Of a stretch of 64,000 nt of DNA, positions 46,153 to 58,200 are shown one piece after another (within the stretch, counting starts at the first letter, position 1; each line of letters opens with the position of its first letter). The translations under genes were made by a program, and so were the position numbers. The notes beneath the pieces are model-generated. The model worked only from the letters and a program-made list of their open reading frames with translations, did not search any database and was not told the origin of the DNA. Source of the stretch: Incurvaria masculella (Eukaryota; Arthropoda; Insecta; Lepidoptera; Incurvariidae); the NCBI GenBank assembly GCA_946894095.1, contig OX335657.1:9672001-9736000 (forward strand), in the 5' to 3' direction.

Positions 46153-49100
46153 TCAGGGCAAAACGGGCGTGAGCAGAGGCTTCCCCTGCAGAGCGTGGAC
46201 TATGTTCCTGGCGGCGAGCTCGGCCATGTCTGTGCGTGTGCGCTCCGTCGCGCTACCGATGTGCGGCAGTATAACTGTACACGTTGCACTTATAAGTTAC
46301 TTACAGTGGTTGCAAGGTTACGATCGCTTGTACATGTTCGCCATTATTTGCATTCATGGAATTGCACACATATCTATCCACAATGTAACAAATAAATGAA
46401 ACATCACGGATCACATTATTGTGTCCAAGCTTCGAATATTCTGTTCCAGGGTCCCAGCGGTTGAGTTACGTCAACGTGAATGCCAGTAATTCATTTCCGA
46501 GAGCGATCTTATTAATCTGCGATAAACTGTATAAATATAAATATTTTTTTGTATTTAAACAATATTTAATTAAGATAGCAATAATTGGCAGAACTGAGGT
46601 AGTAGTACATAGGTACACTAGTATTAGTGTTCGAATATTGCATTTCTTGGATAATTTCCGGGGTTCTGTTAAAATTTGTTTGGAAGAGAGCGAGAGAGCA
46701 AAGGTGGAAATAGGCGGAGCTAGACTCACGGATCGCCCTCGATGCGGAGCTGTTGACTGGTGCCTAAGCGTTATGCAATCTCTGCTACAGGTGGTTCAGA
46801 TAAGCAATCGTATGAATGGGTAATGTTCAGTCCATCAATACTGTACCATAATTGGAAATATGAACATCCAAAACTATAATGGAATATGTGTGGTCATACA
46901 ATAACTCTAATTGTAAAAAAATCAGATCAATATTTTTCTTTTATGAACTGTTAATCCAGTATGATTTGAAAGTTAACATATGGTTGGAGGAAATCGAAAT
47001 ACTCACAGATATTGGGTAGTGAGAGTAGCGGGTGATCTTTGGGTAGCGGCTCAGGGCTGGTTACATCGAGCCCCGCCGCATAGATCTGTTTATCATTCAG
47101 AGCCGTGTACAGAGCCTCTTGATCGACGAGATCTGTGCAGTGAAAAGTTGGTTATGATATGAAATATGATAGGTGTAAACAGTGCGTGTTGATTACAATT
47201 TAATTGTAATGGATGGGACTTTTGAAACAATCAAGCAGAGTGGTTTTGCACTGATAAAAACGGGATTTGAAGAAAAATTGTGTTTTTTTTAAATCAGCTG
47301 GTTGCTTTGCTTATCTTGGTTTAATGAGAAGAGGTTGATTTGGCTTTTTTGAGCACCTTTGGTCTCTTGGCTACTGGTTTTTCGCAAAAAAAGGTTTTAA
47401 TGGTTACAGTGACTGTTTGGAATTGTAAGATATTGCCAATCCGGCTCTGCAGAAAACTTGGTATATTTTTCTAGTAAATTTAGAGTGTGGTCGACTAAAA
47501 GAATACGTAGTGACAAACATTAAGGGGGTTTAATGGGAGGTGGTTTGGACATTTAGATCGAATGGATGATGAAAGAATGCTGAAACTAATTCGCAGACCA
47601 GAATTGTGTGGAAGATCCGATCGACATAATAGGTCAGGTATGTAGCACTCAAGGAAGTTAAGTGGTTCCTTTCACAGCTTGCTTCACGGTCCGTTCTATA
47701 TGCACATCATATTCATAAAAGATAAATCACATGCTTGTTTAGCATGAAAAATATTGTTACTATTGACCAGGTTGCAACGCAATATAAGGAAAGTCCTAGC
47801 ATGGCACCTAGTTCCCAAGTAGTGTGTTGGGCTTTACCTCCTCGGCCTATGTTCACCAAGACGGCTGTGGGCTTCATCTTCGCGAGGGTGCTCTGATTGA
47901 TGAAGTGTCTCGTCTCATCAGTGAGCGGGCACGCCAAAACTATGAAATCACTCTCTGCCAGCAATTGGTCTTGAGTTACGAATCTGGCACCCAGCTTCGC
48001 ACCTGGACAAATAAATGTTAATCATACATTTCATACACCAAGAAAATTATAATTATAAATTGTTCTTTACTTGCTGGTACTAGAGTATGTTGTAGAATCG
48101 TTGCTGGTAATCTAAAGATTTGCATGATAATGTTTAAGGGCGTAAATCATGGATAAGTTAAGCTATAAAAAACGCTAAAAAAAACGAACAGACACAGCTC
48201 CTAGTTGAGTTACTAATTGTGCAAAATATCAGAAACATATTTCTTTATTTGAGTGAGGAATCAGGCATGAGCCATTGTATGGAACTCGATAATCTAATTA
48301 TCCTCTTAAATCATAAAAAAATATGTAGATTCCGAAAAGGGGTTTTTAAATTATTGAATCACTCGATACCTTCTGGCTTCTCCCTGTGGCCGGTGTATAG
48401 GAACTGTCCGACCTCGAACCCGGCCAGTCGCTTGACTACTGCCTGACCGATGCCACCAAGCCCGACCACGCCAACCGTGCTCCCGCGCAGGTCTCGCCCC
48501 AGCACCTTTTGGAAGCCTATCTCCCATGCGCCTCTGTAATTTGTGCGATGAACATGATGATGACAGAAATATTCTTAAAGGATTTGCGAGATTTTGTTAT
48601 TTTTATGGGTACGGGTTACAGTACCATGGTAAATTCATTCTTCGGGTGAACAGACAAGTGATTGAATAAATGACGTTGCATTTTGTACCATGCAAACTGG
48701 TAAATTTCAGTTCCCTTTCCCGAAGAAAACGTAAATTAACAGTGATAATGGTACGTAATGTCACTAAACATCAGTTCTCATCCTCACTTTCCTGTTTGCC
48801 CTGCTGAAATCAAGAAGAAACAAGATCGTTAAATCTCGGGTATCTATCTCTATCTTATCTATCCATCTTCAATATTAACATTTCTCTTATTGAAATAGTA
48901 ATATATTTATTTATTTAAAAGACCATATTTTTTATGCATAACGTGTAATATGGGGTAGGTACGCATGATCCTCAGAGGTGCCTGATGATGTCAATGGGCT
49001 TTTGGACGATCACCTATTTTAGGCACGGGCTAAACATTGACTGAATTCCAAGCTACAGGCAAGTATCCAGTGAAATACAATAGGTATCGCGGTATCAGCG

Positions 49101-50565
49101 ACAGGAGCTGATTCTGGAGAACACTGAACTGAATATACATAAACGATAAATAATATTTATATATAAAATAAACCCTAAAGGCCATTGACTGGTTTAGTGG
49201 GACAGACAATAACATGAGTACAAGCTGTCACACGCTGTTATGATTCCAAGCCGATTTAATTTTTTTTAACTCTATATTTGTGCAATAAAAAAGTTTAATT
49301 AAAGGTGCATCTTTTTTCAACAAATTCACCAATAAAAATGTTGTGATAATTAGGTTTTCACAAATTCAATCGTTCTTCCTCTGTGATTCGGCCGATATCA
49401 GGCAAAAAGCAGTAAGAAAGTAGCCTCGGTACAAAGGATGCATTCTTTACCGGCATAAGCATGCATCGAGACCGTCTGCTGCAAGAACTCCCTTTGGATG
49501 TGTGGGTAAGATCATTTTACCATAGCACCTGTGTTGACAATGACATTTTTAAATATACGAAAACTTAAAACGTGAAGACTTACTGATGGACCTGATGCAG
49601 GTTCTCAGTGAACCTGCGAGCGGCGCCGAGGATGAGCGAGACGGCCACCTCGGCCACGGCGGCGCTCAGGACCTCCGGCGTGTTGCTCAGCTTGATGCCC
49701 CGCAACTTCAGCTCGGGAGTGTTGCAGTGGTTGTAACCGGCAGACGGCGTCGCTATCACCGTCAGTGTGGGACCTGTGTGCATTGTCGGTGGAATCAACG
49801 TCAGTCTCTCTTTCAGGCATTATTCACTCGGCCACAGGACATAACATATTGTTACAAGTCACCCATGAACCTGTGATGAAAGATGTGACTAAGAAGATGT
49901 TGAGAAAAAAAACCAGCGGAGTTTCTTGCCAGTTCTCAGCTGGAATTGCTGAACTGGCTAATGATAAAATATGATAAATCTGAGTGCAGTGGAGTGCATT
50001 GGATTATGAATAAACAATAAAAAATATAGAAGTTCTAAACTAGCCTATAGTCATATAACCAGGTAGCAGTATATGTGAAGTGTAAGGTTGAATGATTGAT
50101 ACAATGATTGTACAGGCACTACAGGGATTTGTCTGGTTGGTAAACATCTTTATTGCGTAGAAAGGGGGAGGGGGGATTTTTAGACTAGCTGAATGCTCTT
50201 ATTTATAAAAAGAGTATGAGCAGAGGACGTGCCTGCCTTGTCAAGTATCTGAGTGGTGACGGGATGTTTAGTGAGCCACATCACTGCGGACACACCGCCA
50301 ATAAGCTCTGACACCTCCCGCTTGTTATCCGCTGCCGAGCCATCCTCGAATCCGGAGTACTGGCTTTGAGCCACCGTAAAGCTGTTTGAAAAAAATGACC
50401 AAATTTATTTCAAAACAATAATCGAATTTCACTCGTAAATAAATTGAGTGCAAGCAACTTTTAATAATATCAAAATAAGTTAATTTCTTACTGTTCTCGC
50501 AAGATGTTGAGTGCACTCTCAGGGCAATCATTGCTTGTCACCAGCACTTTCAGTTCCTTCGACAT
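46153..50565 (-). CDS. Grhpr: Glyoxylate/hydroxypyruvate reductase, copy A
   Basis: Seven coding exons on the minus strand: 50492-50565, 50233-50381, 49584-49773, 48370-48533, 47838-48002, 47007-47132 and 46153-46274. Phases run 2,1,2,1,1,1, giving 329 residues (human GRHPR 328). It belongs to the D-isomer-specific 2-hydroxyacid dehydrogenases, which reduce glyoxylate and hydroxypyruvate with NAD(P)H. Visible signatures are the Rossmann loop [17 protein letters not shown], the catalytic Arg in NIGRGG, Glu in SPEPLP and His in ILPHIGSAT. Intron 2 has a GC donor (GCAG|GCACGT), while the paralogue has GT at the same place. Residues near the substrate site ([10 protein letters not shown]) diverge from the usual STMS.G.D, so its substrate may differ. 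It lies 2.4 kb from copy B in the same orientation. Confidence 0.93.
47520..47650 (+). mobile_element. Non-LTR retrotransposon tail fragment
   Basis: The frame [21 protein letters not shown] is typical of the C-terminal region after a LINE reverse transcriptase (R.W.GH..RM...R). It is a short relic in intron 5 of the first reductase gene, on the strand opposite to it. Confidence 0.5.
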
Positions 50566-51466
50566 TATAGAAAATGTCTGCGCTTAGTGAGGTTATGTTA
50601 GTTCGTAAGTAATACAGCTGGAGCGCGTGATAGCAAGTGAAAAAAAAACTAAACAACTGAACAAACATAAAATCGACGTGGACTTGTAAATCTTGAATTA
50701 TTATCTTAACTCAACTCCACACTATCAAAAGTACTTATCACAGTCACAGTGCTTGCGGTATGAACAGAACATATATTATCTGGCGGTATGTATGAGGCTG
50801 TCGGTTGGATTGATGTGATGAATTGTGATGTTATCAATTATATAAAGAAATATGTTCGTTATGTAAGTTCTTCATACTTCAAACAAAAGGAAATACTGTT
50901 TCTTTGGTTGACTTGCGGCTGGACAGTTGACTTTGGCGCCTTTTTTTAACCGACTGTGTAATAGCTGACAGTATTCCGTTAGCATGCATTTAAAATAAGT
51001 TTAATTTCCAAAATGATTTTGTTTTAAAAACATTTGTGTGTGTTTTGATATTGCGTACCTACCTCAGTAGACTTTCGTAAGTTTTTTCGTTATAGAATAA
51101 AAAAACTGTGATAAAAAATATATGGTGGTGTGAGCATCAAAGTAGATGGCGCCACGGTCGTTCGTAGATATTACCGTTATTACTTCTTAAAAACATGAAG
51201 CTACTACTATAACTGCAGTGGGATGCCAAAGAGTGTCTATTAGAAAAAATTGAAAATGTGCGAATAAGTTGCAATTTACTAACATTTTTATAAATTGTTT
51301 AATGACATGAAATAATTATAAGTTTCATTAAATACAAATAATTGTGTAATAAGGTTATGTGTAATACCTACTTCCTATTTTGGGAAGCTATAGCAGAAAT
51401 AGCGACGAACGACTGTGACGCCATCTTCATTGACGCACAAACGCGTCATAGTTTGTATAAGCCAGT

Positions 51467-52853
51467 TCATTAAAGAAAAGATATAGAAATGGCGGCTTGT
51501 ACTTGTCCAATGGACGGTACGGTCAGCATTATATTGTTACAAAGTATACATTTATGTTTTAAGATTTTTGTAATATTTCACGATAGATTAAACATAAATA
51601 CATATCACATTCCTTGGAATAAGCGACTTACCTGTTTAGTACGAAAAAGTATATTTCATTATAATGTATTAGTTCAAGAGGTAGGAAAAGGTTAATAAAA
51701 CTGTGGGTCTTTAAATATATTTATTTATGTATTAAAAGGCATTATTGCATGCCACTAGGTCCATAAGATTCATCTGAACCAAGTAATTAACTAACTTAAG
51801 GCTGTCGAGAAGTCACAGGAAATCTATGATTTGAAAAATTTAAGTAATGCTTTCTTTGTCCATTGGTCAAGGCACAATTTTGTACGGCGACTGCGATTAA
51901 ACTAGTGAAATCGTCTTCCAGGACCTAACGTTTCCTTAGCCCTAAAATTTAAAGATTTTAAATTAAAAAAAAAACTCGAGAAAGCCTCTTTTTAGGTCTA
52001 TCTGTTATGATTTTTTATGAATATCTGTATTTATTTTTTGTAAATATCTGTATTTTCAGTTAAAAAATTAACATAAAGGTTGACAACTTTTTCTAATGCT
52101 TATTGGCTAATATCAATATCAATTAATAATCAATATTTTCCAATCTAAAAGGTATACATACAGGGTAAACTTTTCCAGTGGGCCTTCAGGGCTAGATCCA
52201 AAACTATAAGAAATAGCGAAAAACACTCAAAGGAACTTTCCGGATTTTCACATTATTAGATTTTTTATGTTTTTGTTTATCTAGCCGGGAATCGAAATCG
52301 TTGATTTTGAAAAAATAACGCAACCTGTATTATTACGCCAGTCAATAGTGTCGCTTACAAGGAAAAAATCCTGTGAACTAATGTTATACAACAAACAAAA
52401 GGAAAGTGTTGATTTTTAATGAACTGATTAAAATGTTCCAGTATTCATTTATACACACCATTTATACACCCAAAAAATAAAAATACAGACGTAGATTTTG
52501 ATAAAATATTTTAGAATCCAAAATTTCATAAACATAGTTAAACATTAAGAGCATGTAAACAGTTATCGCCCGTAGTTATATGATAGGATAACGACTCTCT
52601 TAAACACAATTTCACGGGCGACACTCCAAAGAATCTTCCCGCGGGTTTTAGAAGTCATAGACCTGTTCAGTTCAACCAGTGAAACACTAACCTATAAACG
52701 CAACTGAGTACATATCACTGCGCGCTTTGATTTGATATTTTGTTTTGCAGTCGGTACCGCACTGAGTGAGTATAGATAGCGATATAGGGGAAGCGAGATA
52801 GCATGCGATTCGCAAGTACAAGCCGCCATTCTATATAGTTTCTTTATTGAACC
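51467..52853. mobile_element. 1.4-kb non-autonomous TIR element
   Basis: The ends CCAGTTCATTAAAGAAAAGA and AGAAATGGCGGCTTGTACTTG are mirrored at the right (CAAGTACAAGCCGCCATTCT ... CTTTATTGAACC), about 44 bp with few mismatches. Internal blocks are shared with 7463-8620 and with the short form at 15444-15913. No long frame is present. It lies between the two reductase genes. Confidence 0.75.
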
Positions 52854-53014
52854 AGGATATATCATTTTCCACGCAACCATAGTGTGTATCTATTGTTCGG
52901 TGTAAAAAAATATTAAATCCAAACAGGTAGGTATCAATGTACTTATTTCCTTTTGGGAAAAGATAACATTTGATATAGTACTAAAATATGAAAACAAATA
53001 AAATATTGTTTTAT

Positions 53015-55232
53015 TTAATCTACAGGACACATGAGTGGTTTTCCCTCCAACCCTCGTAGTATATTGTTTGCCGAAATTTTTGCCATTTCATCTCTTGTCT
53101 TGATTGTGGCGCTTCCTAAATGTGGTACAAGATCTGTAACAGAAGTGGTAGATATAATATTAATCTAGCATTAAGCACTCGTGCCATAACATGTAATGTA
53201 GCTATATACATTATGTTTCAAATACATTTTTTTGTAACCTTCTTACAATAAAAAACGCCCTGTTCCTTCATGTCCTAAGAATGAATGCTTCCTATTAGAT
53301 ATAAAAAAAATCTATCCAAGTTTTATTTTGAGATATGAGATACATTTGTATTTGAGACATTGTATTTGAGATGCATGGGCAGGAAGATAGACAGACTTTA
53401 TTACCAAAGTCGTAACCACCAGCACAAGTAGTAGATAGGTAAGTAATTAAACCTCGAATAAGTAAAATTGTGTTGAGTAACTCGTGGGACTCTTACAGCA
53501 GTTTGGCATCTTTACGAGTGGGTGGTCTTTTGGCAGAGGTTCGGGAGTGACCACGTCGAGACCGGCAGCGTATATTCTTCTGTTTTGCAGAGCTTTCACC
53601 AGTGCTTCTTGGTCTACGATATCTGATAAAAATAGTTACAAACATTCATACATTAATTTTAAGTAAATAATAAGTAGATAGTCGGTAGCGGAAGACTAAA
53701 TTACCTTTTATGATAAGCGCGGCATTTGGCGTACGCCTGACCCTCATATAAGAGGTGCCCGACAACTCCAATGGGGTTTCGAAAACCATGCCGGCTACCC
53801 TTGTAGAAAGCATGCAAGTAACTAGAAATGTAGTGGTTTTTTTTCCTAATGGTCTAGGCCTGGTACTAGCCAAATCGCAAAGTTAGACGAGGCACCCCAA
53901 GTAAACTAACTAAGTCTGCCGATTATAAGTGTCATCCTTACAATATATGATTCCTTGTCTAGGAATCGAATGATTTTCGTTAATGTATGTTTCCTTTTTC
54001 TATACAAAATACATTGCGGAAACGGTGTCCATTTCCGAACTTTTTTGACTAAATGTAGAAATCTAAAAGCAAATGGAATTTTTTGTTTATGCATGTATGC
54101 TGTTTTTGCTTATATCTAGAAATCGAATGACTTTCAGATTTCTAATGAGAAAAAACAACTTTTTTTATTATTATTATTATTTAAATAAATGATGGAATAA
54201 AAAAATATTAACAATCCATTATCAGTATGGAGTTCTATTTGGATTTGCTGAAGCGTTTCACTACATATTATTACATTTGTTAAAAAGTGCATTTGTATGG
54301 CGCGAGTAGTTGGCTAGTCCTAGCGCCTTAAGGGTAGACATTGCGTGAGGATGGATGAATGTTATCACATTGAGTGAAAATAAATGCATAGGATAGTGTA
54401 GTTTTCATGAAGACAGTTCTTACCTCCTCGGGCAATATTGATCAACACCGCGTTTCTCTTCATCTTGCCAAATGCTTCAGTGTTAATTAGGTGTTTGGTC
54501 TCCCGCGTCAGCGGACAGGCAATGACTACGAAGTCACTACTCCGAAGCAGCTCGTCCAGGGATACGAATTCAGCGCCGAGGGCCTTCGCTGAACCGGAAA
54601 CCAGAGTACAACGAATAAAAAATCGGACAGGCTGTTGGCTGCAGTAATGTATGTAGGTTATGAGTATATTTGAGTGGGAGGGGACTAAGACGTAGCCTAG
54701 TGGCGCGGGGACCGGCCTAGCGTACCAGAGGCCCGGGTTCAATATCAACTTGCACTTCTACCTAATTCCTTCAGGAATGTGGTGTATTGGGCTAATATCA
54801 TAACGGTAGTTGTGTGGTATTAGCCATCCATGTCAGGTCGCTTAAAAAAAAAAGATGTTTCCAAATCAATATTATTTAGAAACATCTCAAACAGGATCCT
54901 GAGTTCCTAACCGCCATCGCTCCGGCACTCACCAAGAGGCGCGCGACAACGCCCATGGGCTTTCACTCCTCAGGACAGCGAAACCATACCAACCGGTACG
55001 TGTTTATTCATACCGTGTTTAAAAGGATACGAGGTTGTACTTTGGGGGGAATAATTTGGCAGGAAGTTTAACGACCCCATAGATCAATTAATTCTTATTT
55101 TCGTGGTGCCAACAGTCAATGGGAGCATCCTTGCTTGTTTCTCGTTGAGCGTTAGTAAAAACGGCAAGCAGGAATGGCGTCATGCAATTCCGAAGACTAT
55201 GCGGAAGTTTTCTCCGTGATACAGATGATAAA

Positions 55233-55278
<46 letters not shown>

Positions 55279-58200
55279 TGCATTACTTTGGAGGGGGCGG
55301 GTCTTTAAATTATGGTATACGTTGCGATACCTTCTGGTTTCAGCGAGCGGCCGCTGTAGAGGAAGCGCGCCACGTCGAAGCCCCGGAGACGGCGCACGAT
55401 GGCCTGTCCGATGCCCCCCAGCCCCACCACGCCGACAGTGCTGCCAGCTATGTCCTCGCCCATCATCCATTGAGCGCCTGCCTTCCACTCGCCTCTGGGT
55501 TAAGGCGGGCTTCACGCTGATGTATCTCATAACCACGGAGGTTTCCCTCTATCCTCCGTGCTCATAACCCATGGGTTGGCGTATCATGTATAGCTTGTTT
55601 AGTAAATAAAGATCAGTTCTCAAACATTAACTACCTATGCAGGCACACTAATGTTCTAGATTAGCATAGCCAAAGATGTGTAGTGAAAAGAAAAAAATGC
55701 AGATAATACCTAAATAATGGCACATCGTGATACTGAACGTAATACAAGATTATAAAGAGGCACGGGTAACCGACATCTCAACTAAAATAAGGAAAGGTAA
55801 GATGAAATGAAAGGTAAACAAGTGCTACCGACGTCTCAATTAGAATAATACAAGATCAATTGGAAAGGATAATCGAAATTTCAACTAAAAGACCATCAAG
55901 TTAAATAGGCAAGGGATTGCAACTAGAATAATGCAAGGGTAAATAGGCAAGGATAACCAACATCTCAACTAGAATATTACATCGTTAAACAGGCAAAGGT
56001 AACTGACATCTCAAGTAGAATAATACAAGGTTGAATAGGCAAGATAACAGAAATCTCCACTAGAATAATACAAGGTCAAATTGGCAAGGATTACTGAGAT
56101 ATCTACTCGAATAATACAAGGTTAAATAGGTAATGGTAAGTGACATCTCAACTGACATTACAATCGATATCATAATTACCGTAATACAAAGGAAAGTTGA
56201 AATAAATATGCAGAGAAGGTAGATAAGGGTGGAAATCAAGTTGTAGCATTTTTCGGCTTTTCTTTGGGTGGCAAGCCCAGGTGTTGTACAGGGTGTTAAC
56301 GGAGGGATACGTGGTTAGCTTTTGGACCATACCTCCGTTAACACCCTGTAGAATGAAACCTCCTATTCTCCGAGCACATTGAGAGGGCATGCGATCTTAG
56401 TCCCAACAAGGTTAGTGTCGGGCGCTATCTAGGAGGCGATATCGCCTGTCAAAAATATTGTATGCGTTTGACGGATGGTATCGATAGCGCTTGTCGTAGT
56501 AGGGGCCTGTGTCAATAAAGCCTGCTCACGCTTCGAGCTCAGCGACGGCCTCCTTGAAGCGGCGCGCGGCGGCCACAAGCAGCCCGAGCGCGACGTCGGC
56601 GACGGCGGCGTCGAGCGCGCGCGGCGTGTTGCCGAGCGGCACGCGGCGCGCGCGCAGCTCCGCCACGTCCACCTGGTCGACGCCCGCGGACATCGTCGAC
56701 ACGACCTTCAGCTGCGGCCCTGCTGACACCGAGCAGCGACATGAAGGCGATGCTACGTTCAAATATGTAGGGCTGTCCGTCCGTCCGTCCATCCGTCCGG
56801 CTGTCACAGGGCTGTATCTCATGAACAGTAATAGGTAGGCAGCTGAAATTTTCACGGAATGTGTATTTATTTTGCCGCTATAACAACAAATTGGTGAAAT
56901 AAAATAATAATATAAATAAAAGGGGGGCCTCACACAACAAACGTGTTTTGTGTTTGATCTTGTACGATGGTGAGTCCGTCTCGCACTTGGCCGGTTTTTT
57001 TACTATTTGTTGTTGAAGCGGCAATAGAAATACACTCTCTGTGAACATTTCAACTGTCTACCTATTCCGGTTCATGAGATATAGCCCATTGACGGACGGA
57101 CGTATAGCGGAGGCTTAGTACTCCAGGAACTTTAGCCTTAAATCAGCACTTAGAAAAACATTAAATCCGAAATGCATTTTTTTTTACTTAGAAACGTAGT
57201 ATTTCATGTGGACGTGTGTACATTAAGTTTGCAACATGTTGGGGGGTCCGGAAGATAGAAATAAAATATGAAATATGTTTAAAAAATGATATCTCCTAAA
57301 CAAATATTTAGAAATGTTATTTAAAAATGTTATATGTTAGCTAATTTTAGGTGTAATATTACTGTGAATTTGCAACAATTTCTTATTTACGGAACTGTGT
57401 AAATATATTTTTTTGGACTATTTTCATAATATCTGCAAAGCAAATAATGAAAATTCTATTTTATTTTCTGAAATTGGAAACTGACCGCAAACTCTATATT
57501 CTGTGAAATTTGTAAAATGTTGCAAATATTAGAAACACATTTTTTTTTCATTAATAATTTTTACATTCACACAAAAGCTAAACACAAAATTCGAAATACG
57601 TATAAAATCGGTCGTTGTATAGTCTTTAAAGAATTTAATTTTCTTTTACATATTCTAGAAAGAAATATAGCAATAGCAAGTTAGGTTCGCGGCATAGATT
57701 TTTTTTAGTAAAAACATTTTTTTAAATACATTTCCGTAATTACAAAATTGTTGCAAATTCACAGTTACATTACGCCTTAAAAGACTTAACATATAATTTT
57801 TTTTAATACCGTTTCTAAATATTTGTTTAGGAGATACATATTTTTTAATACATTTAAAATTTTTTTTCTATCTTCCGGGCCCCGCTAAATGTTGCAAACT
57901 TAATGTAAGCATATGAACATTAAATTATATATTACTGAGAAAAAAAAATCATTTCGTATTTCATGTGCTTCTCAAACCGTATCTATCCCGGTCTATAGTA
58001 ATAAGGTTCCGTCGATACCCTTTGGGTACGGAATCCTAAAAAGACATTCCACGTCATCCCATTGGCCGATCACATGGCGTTTTTTTATTTATTTATTTAA
58101 TTTTCGAGGAAAAACAAAGGCCGACAATAAAACACAGATACAAAATTCAAACTATCTCTCACTAGAGCAAGAAAATGTATACATTATAAAGGTGGCGTTA

